From an uncultured Bacilli bacterium (lineage in GTDB: Bacteria > Bacillota_I > Bacilli_A > RF39 > UBA660), in contig CANQKK010000012.1 of the NCBI GenBank assembly GCA_947624475.1, forward strand, positions 1 through 12,149: DNA of 12,149 nt. The letters are read 5' to 3'. Position 1 is the stretch's first letter, and every line of letters begins with the position of its first letter. Below the pieces are notes generated by a model. The model had not been told where the DNA came from and did not search any database. It was given only the letters and a program-made list of their open reading frames with translations. The position numbers and the translations under genes are program-made. This document shows, piece after piece, positions 1 to 6,463 of the stretch.

Positions 1-1
1 A

Positions 2-691
2 GCACTAAATATTGCTAGCAAGACAGTAACTAAAGTAATGATGAATCACGAATTAGAATATAAAGTATATAAATTCACCAAATATAACAAAGAATTAAAA
101 GCCCTAATAAAAGAGCCTTGGGATATGAAAGTATACATTTTGGATATTGAAATGCCAACAGTAAGCGGACTTGAAATAGGCTCAGAAGTTCGAGAAATTG
201 ATGACCAAAGTCAAATAATTTTTGTAACAGCCCATTCAGAATGTAAAGATGACATCTTTTATTCCCGATTGGAAGCAATTGATTTTATATCCAAATATTA
301 CAAATATCAAGAAAGATTAGGAGAAACAATTGAACATATTATTCAAAAGAAAATATATAAAAACATGACCTTAGATTTTACTTACAATTATACATTTAAT
401 CGTATTTTTTATAAAGAAATAACATATATTGAAAAATCTCCATCACAAAATAAATGTATTATTCATTTGCTGAATGGAGAAACAAAATTTATTTCCTCGA
501 CCATTGCCAAATTAAAAGAACAATTAGGGGATATGTTTTATCAGACGCACAAGTCATGTTTAGTCAATTTATCAAATATTAGAAAAATAGATTACGCTAA
601 GTTCACCATCTGTTTCAAAAACGGTGAAACAACAGATTTATTAACAGTAACTGCAAGGAAAGGATTAAAGAAAAATGTTAGAAGTTATTAG
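2..691 (+). CDS. agrA: AgrA-like LytTR response regulator (5' partial)
   Basis: DNA-binding response regulator of an agr-type quorum-sensing system, expected to be phosphorylated by the downstream kinase and to bind promoters through a LytTR domain. The frame is open from base 2, so the beginning lies outside the window; 229 residues are visible. By comparison with S. aureus AgrA (Asp59), about 11 residues are missing, including the acidic pair at the N-terminus. The receiver phospho-acceptor is Asp48 of the visible part (codon 143-145, in the context YILDIEMP). The conserved Thr76 and Lys98 (DFISK) follow. The LytTR domain covers about residues 120-229, with the motifs YIEKS, QTHKSCLVNL and IRKID. 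The stop overlaps the start of the kinase gene by 17 bases, so the two are probably translationally coupled. The internal ATG codons at 38 and 41 are not the real start because the receiver fold begins before them. Confidence 0.93.
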   Translation, partial: ALNIASKTVTKVMMNHELEYKVYKFTKYNKELKALIKEPWDMKVYILDIEMPTVSGLEIGSEVREIDDQSQIIFVTAHSECKDDIFYSRLEAIDFISKYYKYQERLGETIEHIIQKKIYKNMTLDFTYNYTFNRIFYKEITYIEKSPSQNKCIIHLLNGETKFISSTIAKLKEQLGDMFYQTHKSCLVNLSNIRKIDYAKFTICFKNGETTDLLTVTARKGLKKNVRSY

Positions 692-2000
692 TGCATACCT
701 AAAATGTGGTATATTAATGATATCGGTATTTATATTCGGAATGATTATTCTCAAAAAATATGATAAAAAGAACTTAAAATTAAAAATATTAAGTTTTCTG
801 ATCGTAAATATTATAACTGCTCTTGCTTTTCTATACATGCAAGGAATGGTAAAAACGATTATATTCGTTATATCATACACAATTGTATTTAAATGTAACT
901 TTAGAATAAGTACTGGGAAGTCTATATTTGTTAGTGTTTTGTATTCAATACTATCAATGATTGCTGACCTAATTACAATTGGAATGAGTATATTTGTTTT
1001 TAATGTTAGTAAAGAATATTATTATTACCATCTTGCAGGTGGAATTATTTGTAATATTTCAGTTGCAAGCTGGATTATATTGTTAACAATAATTTTTAGT
1101 AAGCCATTGAACAAATTAATTAATTACAACGTTTCAACTAATAAAAAGATAATATTAGTATCATGCTCAACATTAATCTCAATAGGAATATTTTTTTACA
1201 GTTTAATAAAAACATTTGAATTTAACAATAATATAATTAGTTATTTAATAATAATTATAACTCTTCTTGTAGTATTATTATTGTTATTTAAACAAAAGAT
1301 AGACAATGAAATTGTTTTAAAAAAATATGACGAACTATTAGATGTTATGAAAACGTATGAAAGTGATATTGAAGAACAAAGAACATTAATTCATGAAACT
1401 AAAAATGAACTTATGACTATAAAATGTAAGATAACTGATAAAGAGAAAGAAAAAATAATAATACAATATATCGATAGTATTATAGGTGACAAACAAACAG
1501 AAAATATGAATAAATACTCTAAATTCAAATATTTACCATCTAATGGACTTCGGGGCTTTTTCTATTATAAATTTAATGAAGCAGAGAAAAAAGGCATTAA
1601 CGTATCTGTTAATATATCTAATCAAATTGAGAAGTCGTTTATTGGAAAACTAGAAACTAATTCTTTTAAGAATTTAGTTAGAATTATTGGTGTATACTTA
1701 GATAATGCTATCGAGGCAAGTAGTATTTCTGAAGATAAAAAATTAGGAATTGAAATATACTTAATTAATAATGATGCCAAAATAATCATAACAAATACAT
1801 TTATTAATGATATTGATCAAGAAAAAATTGGTAAAGAAAGATTCAGTACTAAAGGAAAAACAAGAGGACATGGACTTCTTTTAGTAAAAAGAATATTAAG
1901 CGACAATAATATTTTTGAAACAAATAAAAAAATCACTGAAAAACTATATATTCAAGAATTAACAGTAAAGAATACAAATAAAAAAGTGAGTAAAAAATAA
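675..2000 (+). CDS. agrC: AgrC-like membrane sensor histidine kinase
   Basis: Sensor kinase of the agr system, 441 residues, expected to detect the exported cyclic peptide at its membrane domain and to phosphorylate the regulator encoded just upstream. The N-terminal half (about residues 5-205) is very hydrophobic, with six or so membrane segments and no large extracellular domain, as in AgrC. A linker follows, with the dimerisation/phospho-acceptor helix containing His240 (LIHETKNEL). The GHKL-type ATPase domain covers about residues 325-440: N-box DNAIEA (Asn344), then a glycine lid with RGHGLLLVKRIL (397-408). A D-box is hard to identify (ITNTFIND, 372-379), as is common in the AgrC family. 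The start ATG at 675 lies inside the end of agrA. The gene ends in a terminator shared with the convergent agrD. Family assignment is strong; which peptide it senses is inferred from location only. Confidence 0.9.
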   Translation: MLEVISAYLKCGILMISVFIFGMIILKKYDKKNLKLKILSFLIVNIITALAFLYMQGMVKTIIFVISYTIVFKCNFRISTGKSIFVSVLYSILSMIADLITIGMSIFVFNVSKEYYYYHLAGGIICNISVASWIILLTIIFSKPLNKLINYNVSTNKKIILVSCSTLISIGIFFYSLIKTFEFNNNIISYLIIIITLLVVLLLLFKQKIDNEIVLKKYDELLDVMKTYESDIEEQRTLIHETKNELMTIKCKITDKEKEKIIIQYIDSIIGDKQTENMNKYSKFKYLPSNGLRGFFYYKFNEAEKKGINVSVNISNQIEKSFIGKLETNSFKNLVRIIGVYLDNAIEASSISEDKKLGIEIYLINNDAKIIITNTFINDIDQEKIGKERFSTKGKTRGHGLLLVKRILSDNNIFETNKKITEKLYIQELTVKNTNKKVSKK

Positions 2001-2024
2001 GACTAAATAACTAGTCTTATTTTT
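1993..2024. terminator. Bidirectional terminator between convergent agrC and agrD
   Basis: Perfect inverted repeat AATAAGACTA (1996-2005) and TAGTCTTATT (2012-2021) with a 6-base loop. It is extended by three A:T pairs on each side, so a T-run follows the hairpin when read on either strand. It overlaps the agrC stop and lies just beyond the agrD stop at 2036, so it can end both convergent transcripts. Confidence 0.85.
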
Positions 2025-2035
2025 CTATAAAGTTA

Positions 2036-2152
2036 TTATTTATTAAGTAGACTCTTTGGCATTTTAGGTTCGTCAGAAAACCACATAACGCAAGCCTTAG
2101 ATCCAGTTGAAGCAGATAATGAGCCAAGCCATGATAATAAAGATGCGAACAT
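2036..2152 (-). CDS. agrD: AgrD-type autoinducing peptide precursor (38 aa)
   Basis: Short gene for the precursor of a cyclic thiolactone signalling peptide, lying 38 bases downstream of agrB in the same direction. The reading was made by hand on the minus strand: ATG at 2152-2150, TAA at 2038-2036, and a GGAGG at 2167-2163 placed 10 bases before the ATG. Residues 1-20 (MFASLLSWLG, then SLSASTGSKA) form a short amphipathic leader. Residues 21-26 read CVMWFS, and the tail DEPKMPKSLLNK (27-38) is the acidic/Pro/Lys recognition tail typical of AgrD, matching the pattern of S. aureus DEVEVPKEL. AgrB would cut before the tail and close a thiolactone on Cys21. The WF pair resembles the C. perfringens peptide (CLWFT, from memory). 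The family call is firm; the ring boundaries (Phe25 or Ser26) are inferred. Confidence 0.93.
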   Translation of the reverse strand: MFASLLSWLGSLSASTGSKACVMWFSDEPKMPKSLLNK

Positions 2153-2190
2153 ATTTTTTATACCTCCTTTTTATTCTATTTACCATAACC

Positions 2191-2799
2191 TTAACTATAA
2201 GAGACATTGTAAGTTTTATAGTTATTATATGGCAATTGAAACATCCTATATGTTAAAGGATGAATCATCAAAGTTGCTTCCAAAATCCCCAAACACAAGT
2301 AATTACATAAATAATAATTTTTAAATATTATAATCACCATCAAATATATAAAACCAATTATAATAGTGATAATTTTATATATTTTTCGTCTCTTAGCATT
2401 TATAAGAGGTCTTTTGTAGGTATCTGCAGGTGCATAAATTATTAAAAATAAAAATGATACGGAAGCAATAGCAATTCTAACATAATAAGAGATATTAACA
2501 TATTTACACAAGAGACCTCCACCTATAAAAAATACAAGTGATATGATAAGACAGTGAATGCTCTTTTTTGCATGCATTCCAAAAGCTGTCGTCCTTATTA
2601 TGTTGTATGCCACCATAAGTAAGATTACTTCCTTGAAAATTTTAAGAATAAAGGCAAGAGCAAATATAACAACCATCTTTGTAATAGTAAGATATATTCC
2701 CTCTAATCCATATTCAATTTCCTCAAGTTTCTCTTGGTCATATTCAGGATATTTTTTCTTAATTTTATCAATTGAACTATTTAAAAATTTTCTCTTCAT
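2191..2799 (-). CDS. agrB: AgrB accessory gene regulator peptidase/cyclase
   Basis: Integral membrane cysteine endopeptidase that removes the C-terminal tail of AgrD and forms the thiolactone; 202 residues, close to the usual AgrB length of about 190-210. The catalytic pair is visible as His76 and Cys83 (GMHAKKSIHCLI), with the family's seven-residue spacing. The conserved YAPADTYKRPL (122-132) followed by a basic run is the second AgrB hallmark. Several hydrophobic segments are present (about 42-66, 84-97, 107-122, 143-160 and 163-180). The ATG at 2799 is fixed by an in-frame TAG two codons upstream (2805-2803). Its ribosome site is weak and close (GAG/AGGA between 2808 and 2801). Together with agrD it forms a two-gene minus-strand unit convergent with agrAC. 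Confidence 0.95.
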   Translation of the reverse strand: MKRKFLNSSIDKIKKKYPEYDQEKLEEIEYGLEGIYLTITKMVVIFALAFILKIFKEVILLMVAYNIIRTTAFGMHAKKSIHCLIISLVFFIGGGLLCKYVNISYYVRIAIASVSFLFLIIYAPADTYKRPLINAKRRKIYKIITIIIGFIYLMVIIIFKNYYLCNYLCLGILEATLMIHPLTYRMFQLPYNNYKTYNVSYS

Positions 2800-2816
2800 T
2801 TCCTACTCACAATTTC

Positions 2817-2825
2817 AGTATAGCA
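2817..2825 (-). promoter_or_regulatory. Probable extended -10 promoter of agrBD
   Basis: On the minus strand an extended -10, TGC-TATACT, lies at 2825-2817 with no good -35. Transcription would start near 2810, leaving a leader of only about 11 bases before agrB. Just upstream, an A/T inverted repeat (AATATTT at 2853-2859, AAATATT at 2862-2868) lies around -50. No convincing LytTR/AgrA direct repeats were recognised by eye. Confidence 0.4.
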
Positions 2826-2963
2826 TTAATCAAAATTCTAAAAATCCACTTAAATATTTGAAAATATTAAAAAGATATTCCACAAATAAAGTTAACAAAT
2901 AAGAAACGATAGCATCATTTTAATCACTCGAAATTGTTATTTGATAGTTTTAAAAATTCCATC

Positions 2964-2992
2964 TTGTTATATTTAGCGAAAAGTAGTATAAT
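2964..2992 (+). promoter_or_regulatory. SigA-type promoter of the EIIB-like gene
   Basis: TTGTTA at 2964-2969, a 17-base spacer and a perfect TATAAT at 2987-2992. Transcription would start near 2999. The ribosome site GAGGTG at 3001-3006 follows almost at once, so the leader is very short. The gene at 3015 is divergent from agrBD. Confidence 0.7.
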
Positions 2993-3014
2993 ATTAACAA
3001 GAGGTGTTGGATAA

Positions 3015-3329
3015 ATGGAAATATATCAATATATAATAATACTAGCGGTTCTTTTAATGATAGCCTTTACTATAGTAAAACTAAATAAAAAAGATTTAAA
3101 ATTAGAGTTAAATAAATTAGTAGAGTTATTAGGAGGAAAAGATAATATTCTCGATACCGAAGTTGAAATGTCGAGATTTAAAGTTACTCTAAAAGATATA
3201 ACAAAAGCCAATAAAGAAGGAATAAAAAAACTAGGCGCCAAAGGAATTGTAGAAATAGATGATCAATTAAAAATAATTCTCGGTTCCAATGCTAAGAAAT
3301 TAAAAAAATATATTGATGATTTAAAATAG
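3015..3329 (+). CDS. Membrane-anchored PTS EIIB-like protein lacking the phospho-cysteine
   Basis: A 104-residue protein with one N-terminal membrane segment (about residues 4-22) and a cytoplasmic domain (30-104) that looks like the glucose-family PTS EIIB fold. Matching blocks are ELLGGKDNI (37-45), the strand SRFKVTLKD (53-61), KKLGAKGIVEIDD (71-83) and IILGSNAKKLKKYI (87-100). In active EIIB domains the block before the Arg reads ...ACITRLRV; here it reads ...VEMSRFKV, so the phosphorylated Cys position is Glu51. It cannot pass phosphate to sugar by the normal route, and no EIIC or EIIA is nearby. It starts at ATG 3015, eight bases after GAGGTG. It appears to be a single-gene unit with its own promoter and terminator. 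Domain similarity is fairly clear; a regulatory or structural role is only a guess. Confidence 0.75.
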   Translation: MEIYQYIIILAVLLMIAFTIVKLNKKDLKLELNKLVELLGGKDNILDTEVEMSRFKVTLKDITKANKEGIKKLGAKGIVEIDDQLKIILGSNAKKLKKYIDDLK

Positions 3330-3356
3330 AAATTTTGACAAAAAATTTCTTTTTTT
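3328..3356 (+). terminator. Rho-independent terminator after the EIIB-like gene
   Basis: Perfect 9-bp stem AGAAATTTT (3328-3336) and AAAATTTCT (3342-3350), loop GACAA, followed by six T. The stem starts inside the stop codon of the EIIB-like gene. The stem is A/T-rich, but position and T-run are convincing. Confidence 0.75.
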
Positions 3357-3397
3357 GACATATTTCGACAAAATTCGACAAACAAAAAATATATAAT
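3354..3397 (+). promoter_or_regulatory. Putative Spo0A-box array and -10 element of the histidine kinase gene
   Basis: TTCGACA occurs at 3364-3370 and again at 3374-3380. This is the exact reverse complement of the Spo0A box TGTCGAA. One-mismatch copies TTTGACA lie at 3354-3360 and at 3334-3340 in the upstream terminator, all in a 10-bp register. Tandem 0A boxes spaced 10 bp apart are the usual arrangement for Spo0A dimer binding. A TATAAT lies at 3392-3397 with no -35 hexamer at 17 bp; the boxes cover the region where it would be. This fits a regulated promoter for the kinase at 3433. The motif is read directly; binding by Spo0A is inferred. Confidence 0.55.
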
Positions 3398-3432
3398 ATC
3401 TTCATAGTGTAAACTGAAAGGAGATTTATGTT

Positions 3433-4668
3433 ATGCTCTATTCAACATTTGAAGATATTATATTAAATATAATATTGATAATTTTTCCTATTTTAATTTA
3501 CCTAGTCATCGTCTGCTACAAAGATAACATAACAAAATCTGAAGATAATTTCCTTCTAAATATTGCTCTTACTACTTCTTTATATCTGTGCCTGCACTTT
3601 GGACAAAATTCTGCCGGTAATAAAATATTATTATTTTGCAATATTCCAATTATTATTGCTTATGTCAAGAAAAAACATAATATAGCCATTTTTTTATCGA
3701 TAATAAATATCTTATACTGTTATTACACATATAACTCGATGTATATCATCAGTATCACAAAATATATTTCATACTTTGTACTATTCTTATGTGCTATTAA
3801 AAAGAACCTAAGTAAAGGAGGTTTCATCCTTTCGACTGCAGTTATTCAAGGCTTTTTCCTATCTTTTGAGTATTTTTTTCAAGAAATAAATATTGAGTTT
3901 GAAAGTTTTATTGAACTTTTAATACTCGTTTTCACATACTATTTTGCTAGTTTTTCTATTGTCTATTTATTTAAATTAGTCGAAAAAGTAAAAAATTTAA
4001 ATATCACCATTAAATCTCTTGAAAAAGATAAAAATATTAAAGATGCTCTCTTCAAACTAACTCATGAAATAAAAAATCCACTAGCGGTATGCCAAGGATA
4101 TCTCGAAATGTTTGATATAAAAAATGAACAAAAGGCTATCAAATGTATAACTATCATAAAACAGGAAATAAGTAGAAGCTTAAATATTATAACTGATTTT
4201 ATGGAATTAGGAAAAATAAAAATAGTAAAAGAACAAATAGATTTAAATTTACTCCTCGAGGATGTTTATGACTGTTTTAAAATAATATCGCGAACTAAAG
4301 ATATAAAACTTCTTTTTGAAGAAGATGAGAACAAAGAAATATACATAAATGGTGATTACGAAAGATTAAAACAAGTATTAATAAACATGCTAAAAAACAG
4401 CCTCGAAGCATCTAATAAAGATGGAATAATAAAATTATATAGTAAAGTAAATAAAAATAACATCAAAATAATTATTGAGGATAACGGAATTGGCATGGAC
4501 GAATACACTTTATCTAGAGTAAAAGAAATGTTTTATACTACCAAATCATCTGGAACAGGGCTAGGAGTAGCACTATCAGATGAAATAATAAAAGCCCATA
4601 GTGGAGAACTAATATACAATTCAACTTTAAACAAAGGAACGACTGTCATAATAAAATTGCCTATATAG
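3433..4668 (+). CDS. KinB-like multi-span membrane sensor histidine kinase
   Basis: Orphan sensor kinase of 411 residues, with no response regulator gene beside it. Residues about 8-182 are hydrophobic, with roughly six membrane segments and no extracellular sensor domain, an architecture like B. subtilis KinB. The HisKA helix carries His211 in LTHEIKNPLAVCQGYLEMF (209-227). The ATPase domain has an N-box KNSLEA (Asn322), a G1 box DNGIGM (350-355), an F-box-like MFYTTKSSGTGLG (366-378) and a final strand TTVIIKLPI. All catalytic boxes look intact. The start at 3433 is nine bases after GGAG (3420-3423); another ATG at 3428 is in the wrong frame. The upstream TTCGACA boxes suggest control by Spo0A, so a role feeding the sporulation phosphorelay is a reasonable inference. 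It could also serve another regulator elsewhere. Confidence 0.88.
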   Translation: MLYSTFEDIILNIILIIFPILIYLVIVCYKDNITKSEDNFLLNIALTTSLYLCLHFGQNSAGNKILLFCNIPIIIAYVKKKHNIAIFLSIINILYCYYTYNSMYIISITKYISYFVLFLCAIKKNLSKGGFILSTAVIQGFFLSFEYFFQEINIEFESFIELLILVFTYYFASFSIVYLFKLVEKVKNLNITIKSLEKDKNIKDALFKLTHEIKNPLAVCQGYLEMFDIKNEQKAIKCITIIKQEISRSLNIITDFMELGKIKIVKEQIDLNLLLEDVYDCFKIISRTKDIKLLFEEDENKEIYINGDYERLKQVLINMLKNSLEASNKDGIIKLYSKVNKNNIKIIIEDNGIGMDEYTLSRVKEMFYTTKSSGTGLGVALSDEIIKAHSGELIYNSTLNKGTTVIIKLPI

Positions 4669-4691
4669 GTGATTTTTTTTGTTTAAAAGTA

Positions 4692-4720
4692 TTTACATAT
4701 TTATTATAATTAACTATACT
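4692..4720 (+). promoter_or_regulatory. SigA-type promoter of the Smr-domain gene
   Basis: TTTACA at 4692-4697, a 17-base spacer and TATACT at 4715-4720. A second possible -10, TATAAT, sits at 4705-4710. The element lies in the 82-base gap after the kinase gene, where no terminator hairpin is evident, so read-through from the kinase is also possible. Confidence 0.55.
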
Positions 4721-4750
4721 TTATATAAGAAAATGAAACGGAGGAATACT

Positions 4751-5014
4751 ATGGAAGACATATTTCTTAAAAATTTACCTCAAATAGATTTACATGGATA
4801 CGATACCGAAAGTGCAAGGGTAGCAACAGAAGATTTTATTAGTGATAATTTACAATTGAAGAACCAAAAAATTTTAATAGTTCATGGCAAAGGAACCGGC
4901 CAAGTTAAGAAGAGTGTTCACGACGCTTTAAAGAGTAATAAAAAGGTAATTAACTATCATACAGATAACTTAAATGATGGATGTACAGTTGCCTATTTAA
5001 ATATTGACAAGTAA
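4751..5014 (+). CDS. Stand-alone Smr-domain protein
   Basis: An 87-residue protein made of a single Smr (small MutS-related) domain. The hallmarks are IDLHGY (12-17), VHGKGTG (44-50) and the C-terminal NDGCTVAYL. Smr domains attached to MutS2, or free-standing, are known to act as nucleases on DNA or RNA; the LDLHG and HGxGxG motifs mark the active face. A frame open further upstream would allow a start at 4679, but GGAGG at 4740-4744 lies six bases before the ATG at 4751, and the Smr fold begins just after it, so 4751 is preferred. The gene lies between the kinase and the small membrane protein, whose promoter overlaps its end. Its substrate is unknown; domain recognition is firm. Confidence 0.85.
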   Translation: MEDIFLKNLPQIDLHGYDTESARVATEDFISDNLQLKNQKILIVHGKGTGQVKKSVHDALKSNKKVINYHTDNLNDGCTVAYLNIDK

Positions 5015-5032
5015 TGGTATGTATGCTATAAT
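5004..5032 (+). promoter_or_regulatory. Perfect consensus SigA promoter with extended -10
   Basis: TTGACA at 5004-5009, exactly 17 bases, then TATAAT at 5027-5032 preceded by TGC. The -35 is inside the last codons of the Smr gene. Transcription would start near 5039, just before the ribosome site AGGGG (5046-5050) of the 42-codon gene. This is the best-matching promoter in the window. Confidence 0.85.
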
Positions 5033-5058
5033 AAATGACAATTTTAGGGGAAAAGTAT

Positions 5059-5187
5059 ATGCTTGAAAATGAGAAAATAACCGAATTGATTAAAGAAGAG
5101 CAGATTCTTATTAAGTCGGTTATCGCTGTAGTATTATTAATCATCATTTGTTTATCTATTTTACTCTTTGAGGTACTATCTTATTAA
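5059..5187 (+). CDS. Small single-span membrane protein (42 aa)
   Basis: A short gene starting at ATG 5059, after AGGGG eight bases upstream, and ending with TAA at 5185-5187. The product has a charged N-terminal stretch (MLENEKITELIKEEQ) and one strong membrane helix (about residues 18-40, rich in Val, Leu and Ile, with Cys31). It directly follows a perfect consensus promoter and is followed 33 bases later by the membrane-anchored surface protein, so the two probably share one transcript. Not recognised as a known family. The good ribosome site, promoter and clean hydrophobic helix support its being real; a helper or partner of the next protein is only a guess. Confidence 0.7.
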   Translation: MLENEKITELIKEEQILIKSVIAVVLLIIICLSILLFEVLSY

Positions 5188-5220
5188 AAGTATATTTTTC
5201 ACTATTCAGGGGAGGTTATT

Positions 5221-6438
5221 ATGGAGAAAGAAAGAAGAATAAATTGGTTAAGTTTACTTGTCAAAATTATCATAATATTTGTTTTGTCACTTATCATAAT
5301 ATGGATAATAGCAAAAATTGTTGGGGGAAAGAAATTATCTGATACGTTCAAGCAAAATATTAATAGCATGGAAAATACAGCAGTAAATTATTTCAAAACC
5401 ATTGATTTGCCACAGAAGAAAAATGAAAGCATTAAGATAACACTAGGAGAGATGATCGATAAAAAATTACTCATTTCCCAAAAAGAAAATGACGTAACTA
5501 CTTGTGACACTAAAAAAAGTGTTGCTAAAATAACTAGAAAAAGTAGCAACTATATAGTTGAGACAACGTTAAAATGTGGTGAAGAAAAAGATACAATAAG
5601 TAGAAAATTTTCATTCAAAAATTGTAAAAACTGTAGCGAGAACAAAGGAAATTCAAATAATGACAAAAATAATGCGGATAGTACAAATAGTACTTCTTCT
5701 GCTAATGCTTCAAACAGTAGTTCAGATAACAATTCTTCAAGTAATGCTTCAGGTAGTACATCATCACAGAGTGCTTCGAGTGAGAGTTCTGCTGTCACAT
5801 ACTATGAATATGTAAAAGAGACTGTATCTTATTCTAAGTGGATGCGTGGTAGTAAATCAGGAGAAGATATCGAAAATAAAAATGACTACTATCCCGCTGC
5901 TAGTCAAACATATTATACACTTGGATATATAACTAAAGGTGAAATTGAAAAAGATAGTAATTTATCATATACGATAAAATTAAATAAAGTCCCAAACAAG
6001 AATTATTACTTTAGTACAATTCAAGATTTAACTGGACTAAAAAGTGGCGAAGCAAACAAATACTTATCCAGTGATTCATCTATGCTAAATAAACCTGTGA
6101 GTAGTATCGATAGTGGCGATATTGATGTATACTCTCTAAAAAAAGAAAGTTATACATACAATTTATTGCCATATTATCGAAAAGGAGAATTTTATATCGA
6201 TATTGATATAACAATAAATAACAAGAACAGTATAAATTATAATAAAAATGGTATTGCTCTGATTCCATTAAAATTAAATGTTCAATTTATGTCTAATAAA
6301 TCTCAAGAGACAAAACCATCTGGAGAATATGTAACCGTGCCATATTATAGGTATATCGAAAGAACTAGAGACACAGTATGGTCATCTAGCACAAGTTTAG
6401 ATGGTTATACTAAAACTGGAAACACTAAAACAAAATAG
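5221..6438 (+). CDS. Membrane-anchored extracytoplasmic protein with Ser/Asn-rich linker, unknown function
   Basis: A 405-residue protein not assigned to a known family. Residues 1-10 are charged and 11-34 form one membrane helix or uncleaved signal anchor, so most of the protein should be outside. Residues about 40-138 form a small domain with Cys95 and Cys119 and a CKNC pair (135-138), possibly disulfide-linked. Residues about 140-192 are a low-complexity Ser/Asn/Ala linker of the type that spans a cell envelope. The C-terminal part (194-405) opens with YYEYVKETVSYSKW and ends with a related YYRYIERTRDTVW, about 180 residues apart. GGGGAGG just before the ATG gives a strong ribosome site. 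No LPXTG or other wall-sorting signal is present. It follows the 42-residue membrane protein and ends in a terminator shared with clpP. An adhesin or envelope-sensing role is possible but not shown. Confidence 0.75.
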   Translation: MEKERRINWLSLLVKIIIIFVLSLIIIWIIAKIVGGKKLSDTFKQNINSMENTAVNYFKTIDLPQKKNESIKITLGEMIDKKLLISQKENDVTTCDTKKSVAKITRKSSNYIVETTLKCGEEKDTISRKFSFKNCKNCSENKGNSNNDKNNADSTNSTSSANASNSSSDNNSSSNASGSTSSQSASSESSAVTYYEYVKETVSYSKWMRGSKSGEDIENKNDYYPAASQTYYTLGYITKGEIEKDSNLSYTIKLNKVPNKNYYFSTIQDLTGLKSGEANKYLSSDSSMLNKPVSSIDSGDIDVYSLKKESYTYNLLPYYRKGEFYIDIDITINNKNSINYNKNGIALIPLKLNVQFMSNKSQETKPSGEYVTVPYYRYIERTRDTVWSSSTSLDGYTKTGNTKTK

Positions 6439-6463
6439 AACTCTACAAAAAGAGTTCTATTTT
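6432..6463. terminator. Bidirectional terminator between the surface-protein gene and clpP
   Basis: Perfect 13-bp inverted repeat, AAAATAGAACTCT (6432-6444) and AGAGTTCTATTTT (6451-6463), with a 6-base loop ACAAAA. The A/T ends supply a T-run on either strand. It includes the last codon and stop of the plus-strand gene and the stop codon of clpP. Confidence 0.88.

Noticed and set aside
2558..2902. Plus-strand open frame of 114 codons opposite agrB
   Set aside because: It is antisense to a clearly assigned AgrB with catalytic residues, has no good ribosome site and gives a low-complexity product.
2883..2902. AAATAA-AGTTAAC-AAATAA, a repeat flanking a GTTAAC core in the agrB upstream region
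   Set aside because: Short and A/T-only flanks; it does not match a known operator closely enough.
2934..2970. Direct repeat TTGTTAT at 2934-2940 and 2964-2970, possible AgrA/LytTR site
   Set aside because: The second copy is explained as the -35 of the EIIB-like gene, and the 30-base distance does not match the usual LytTR half-site spacing.
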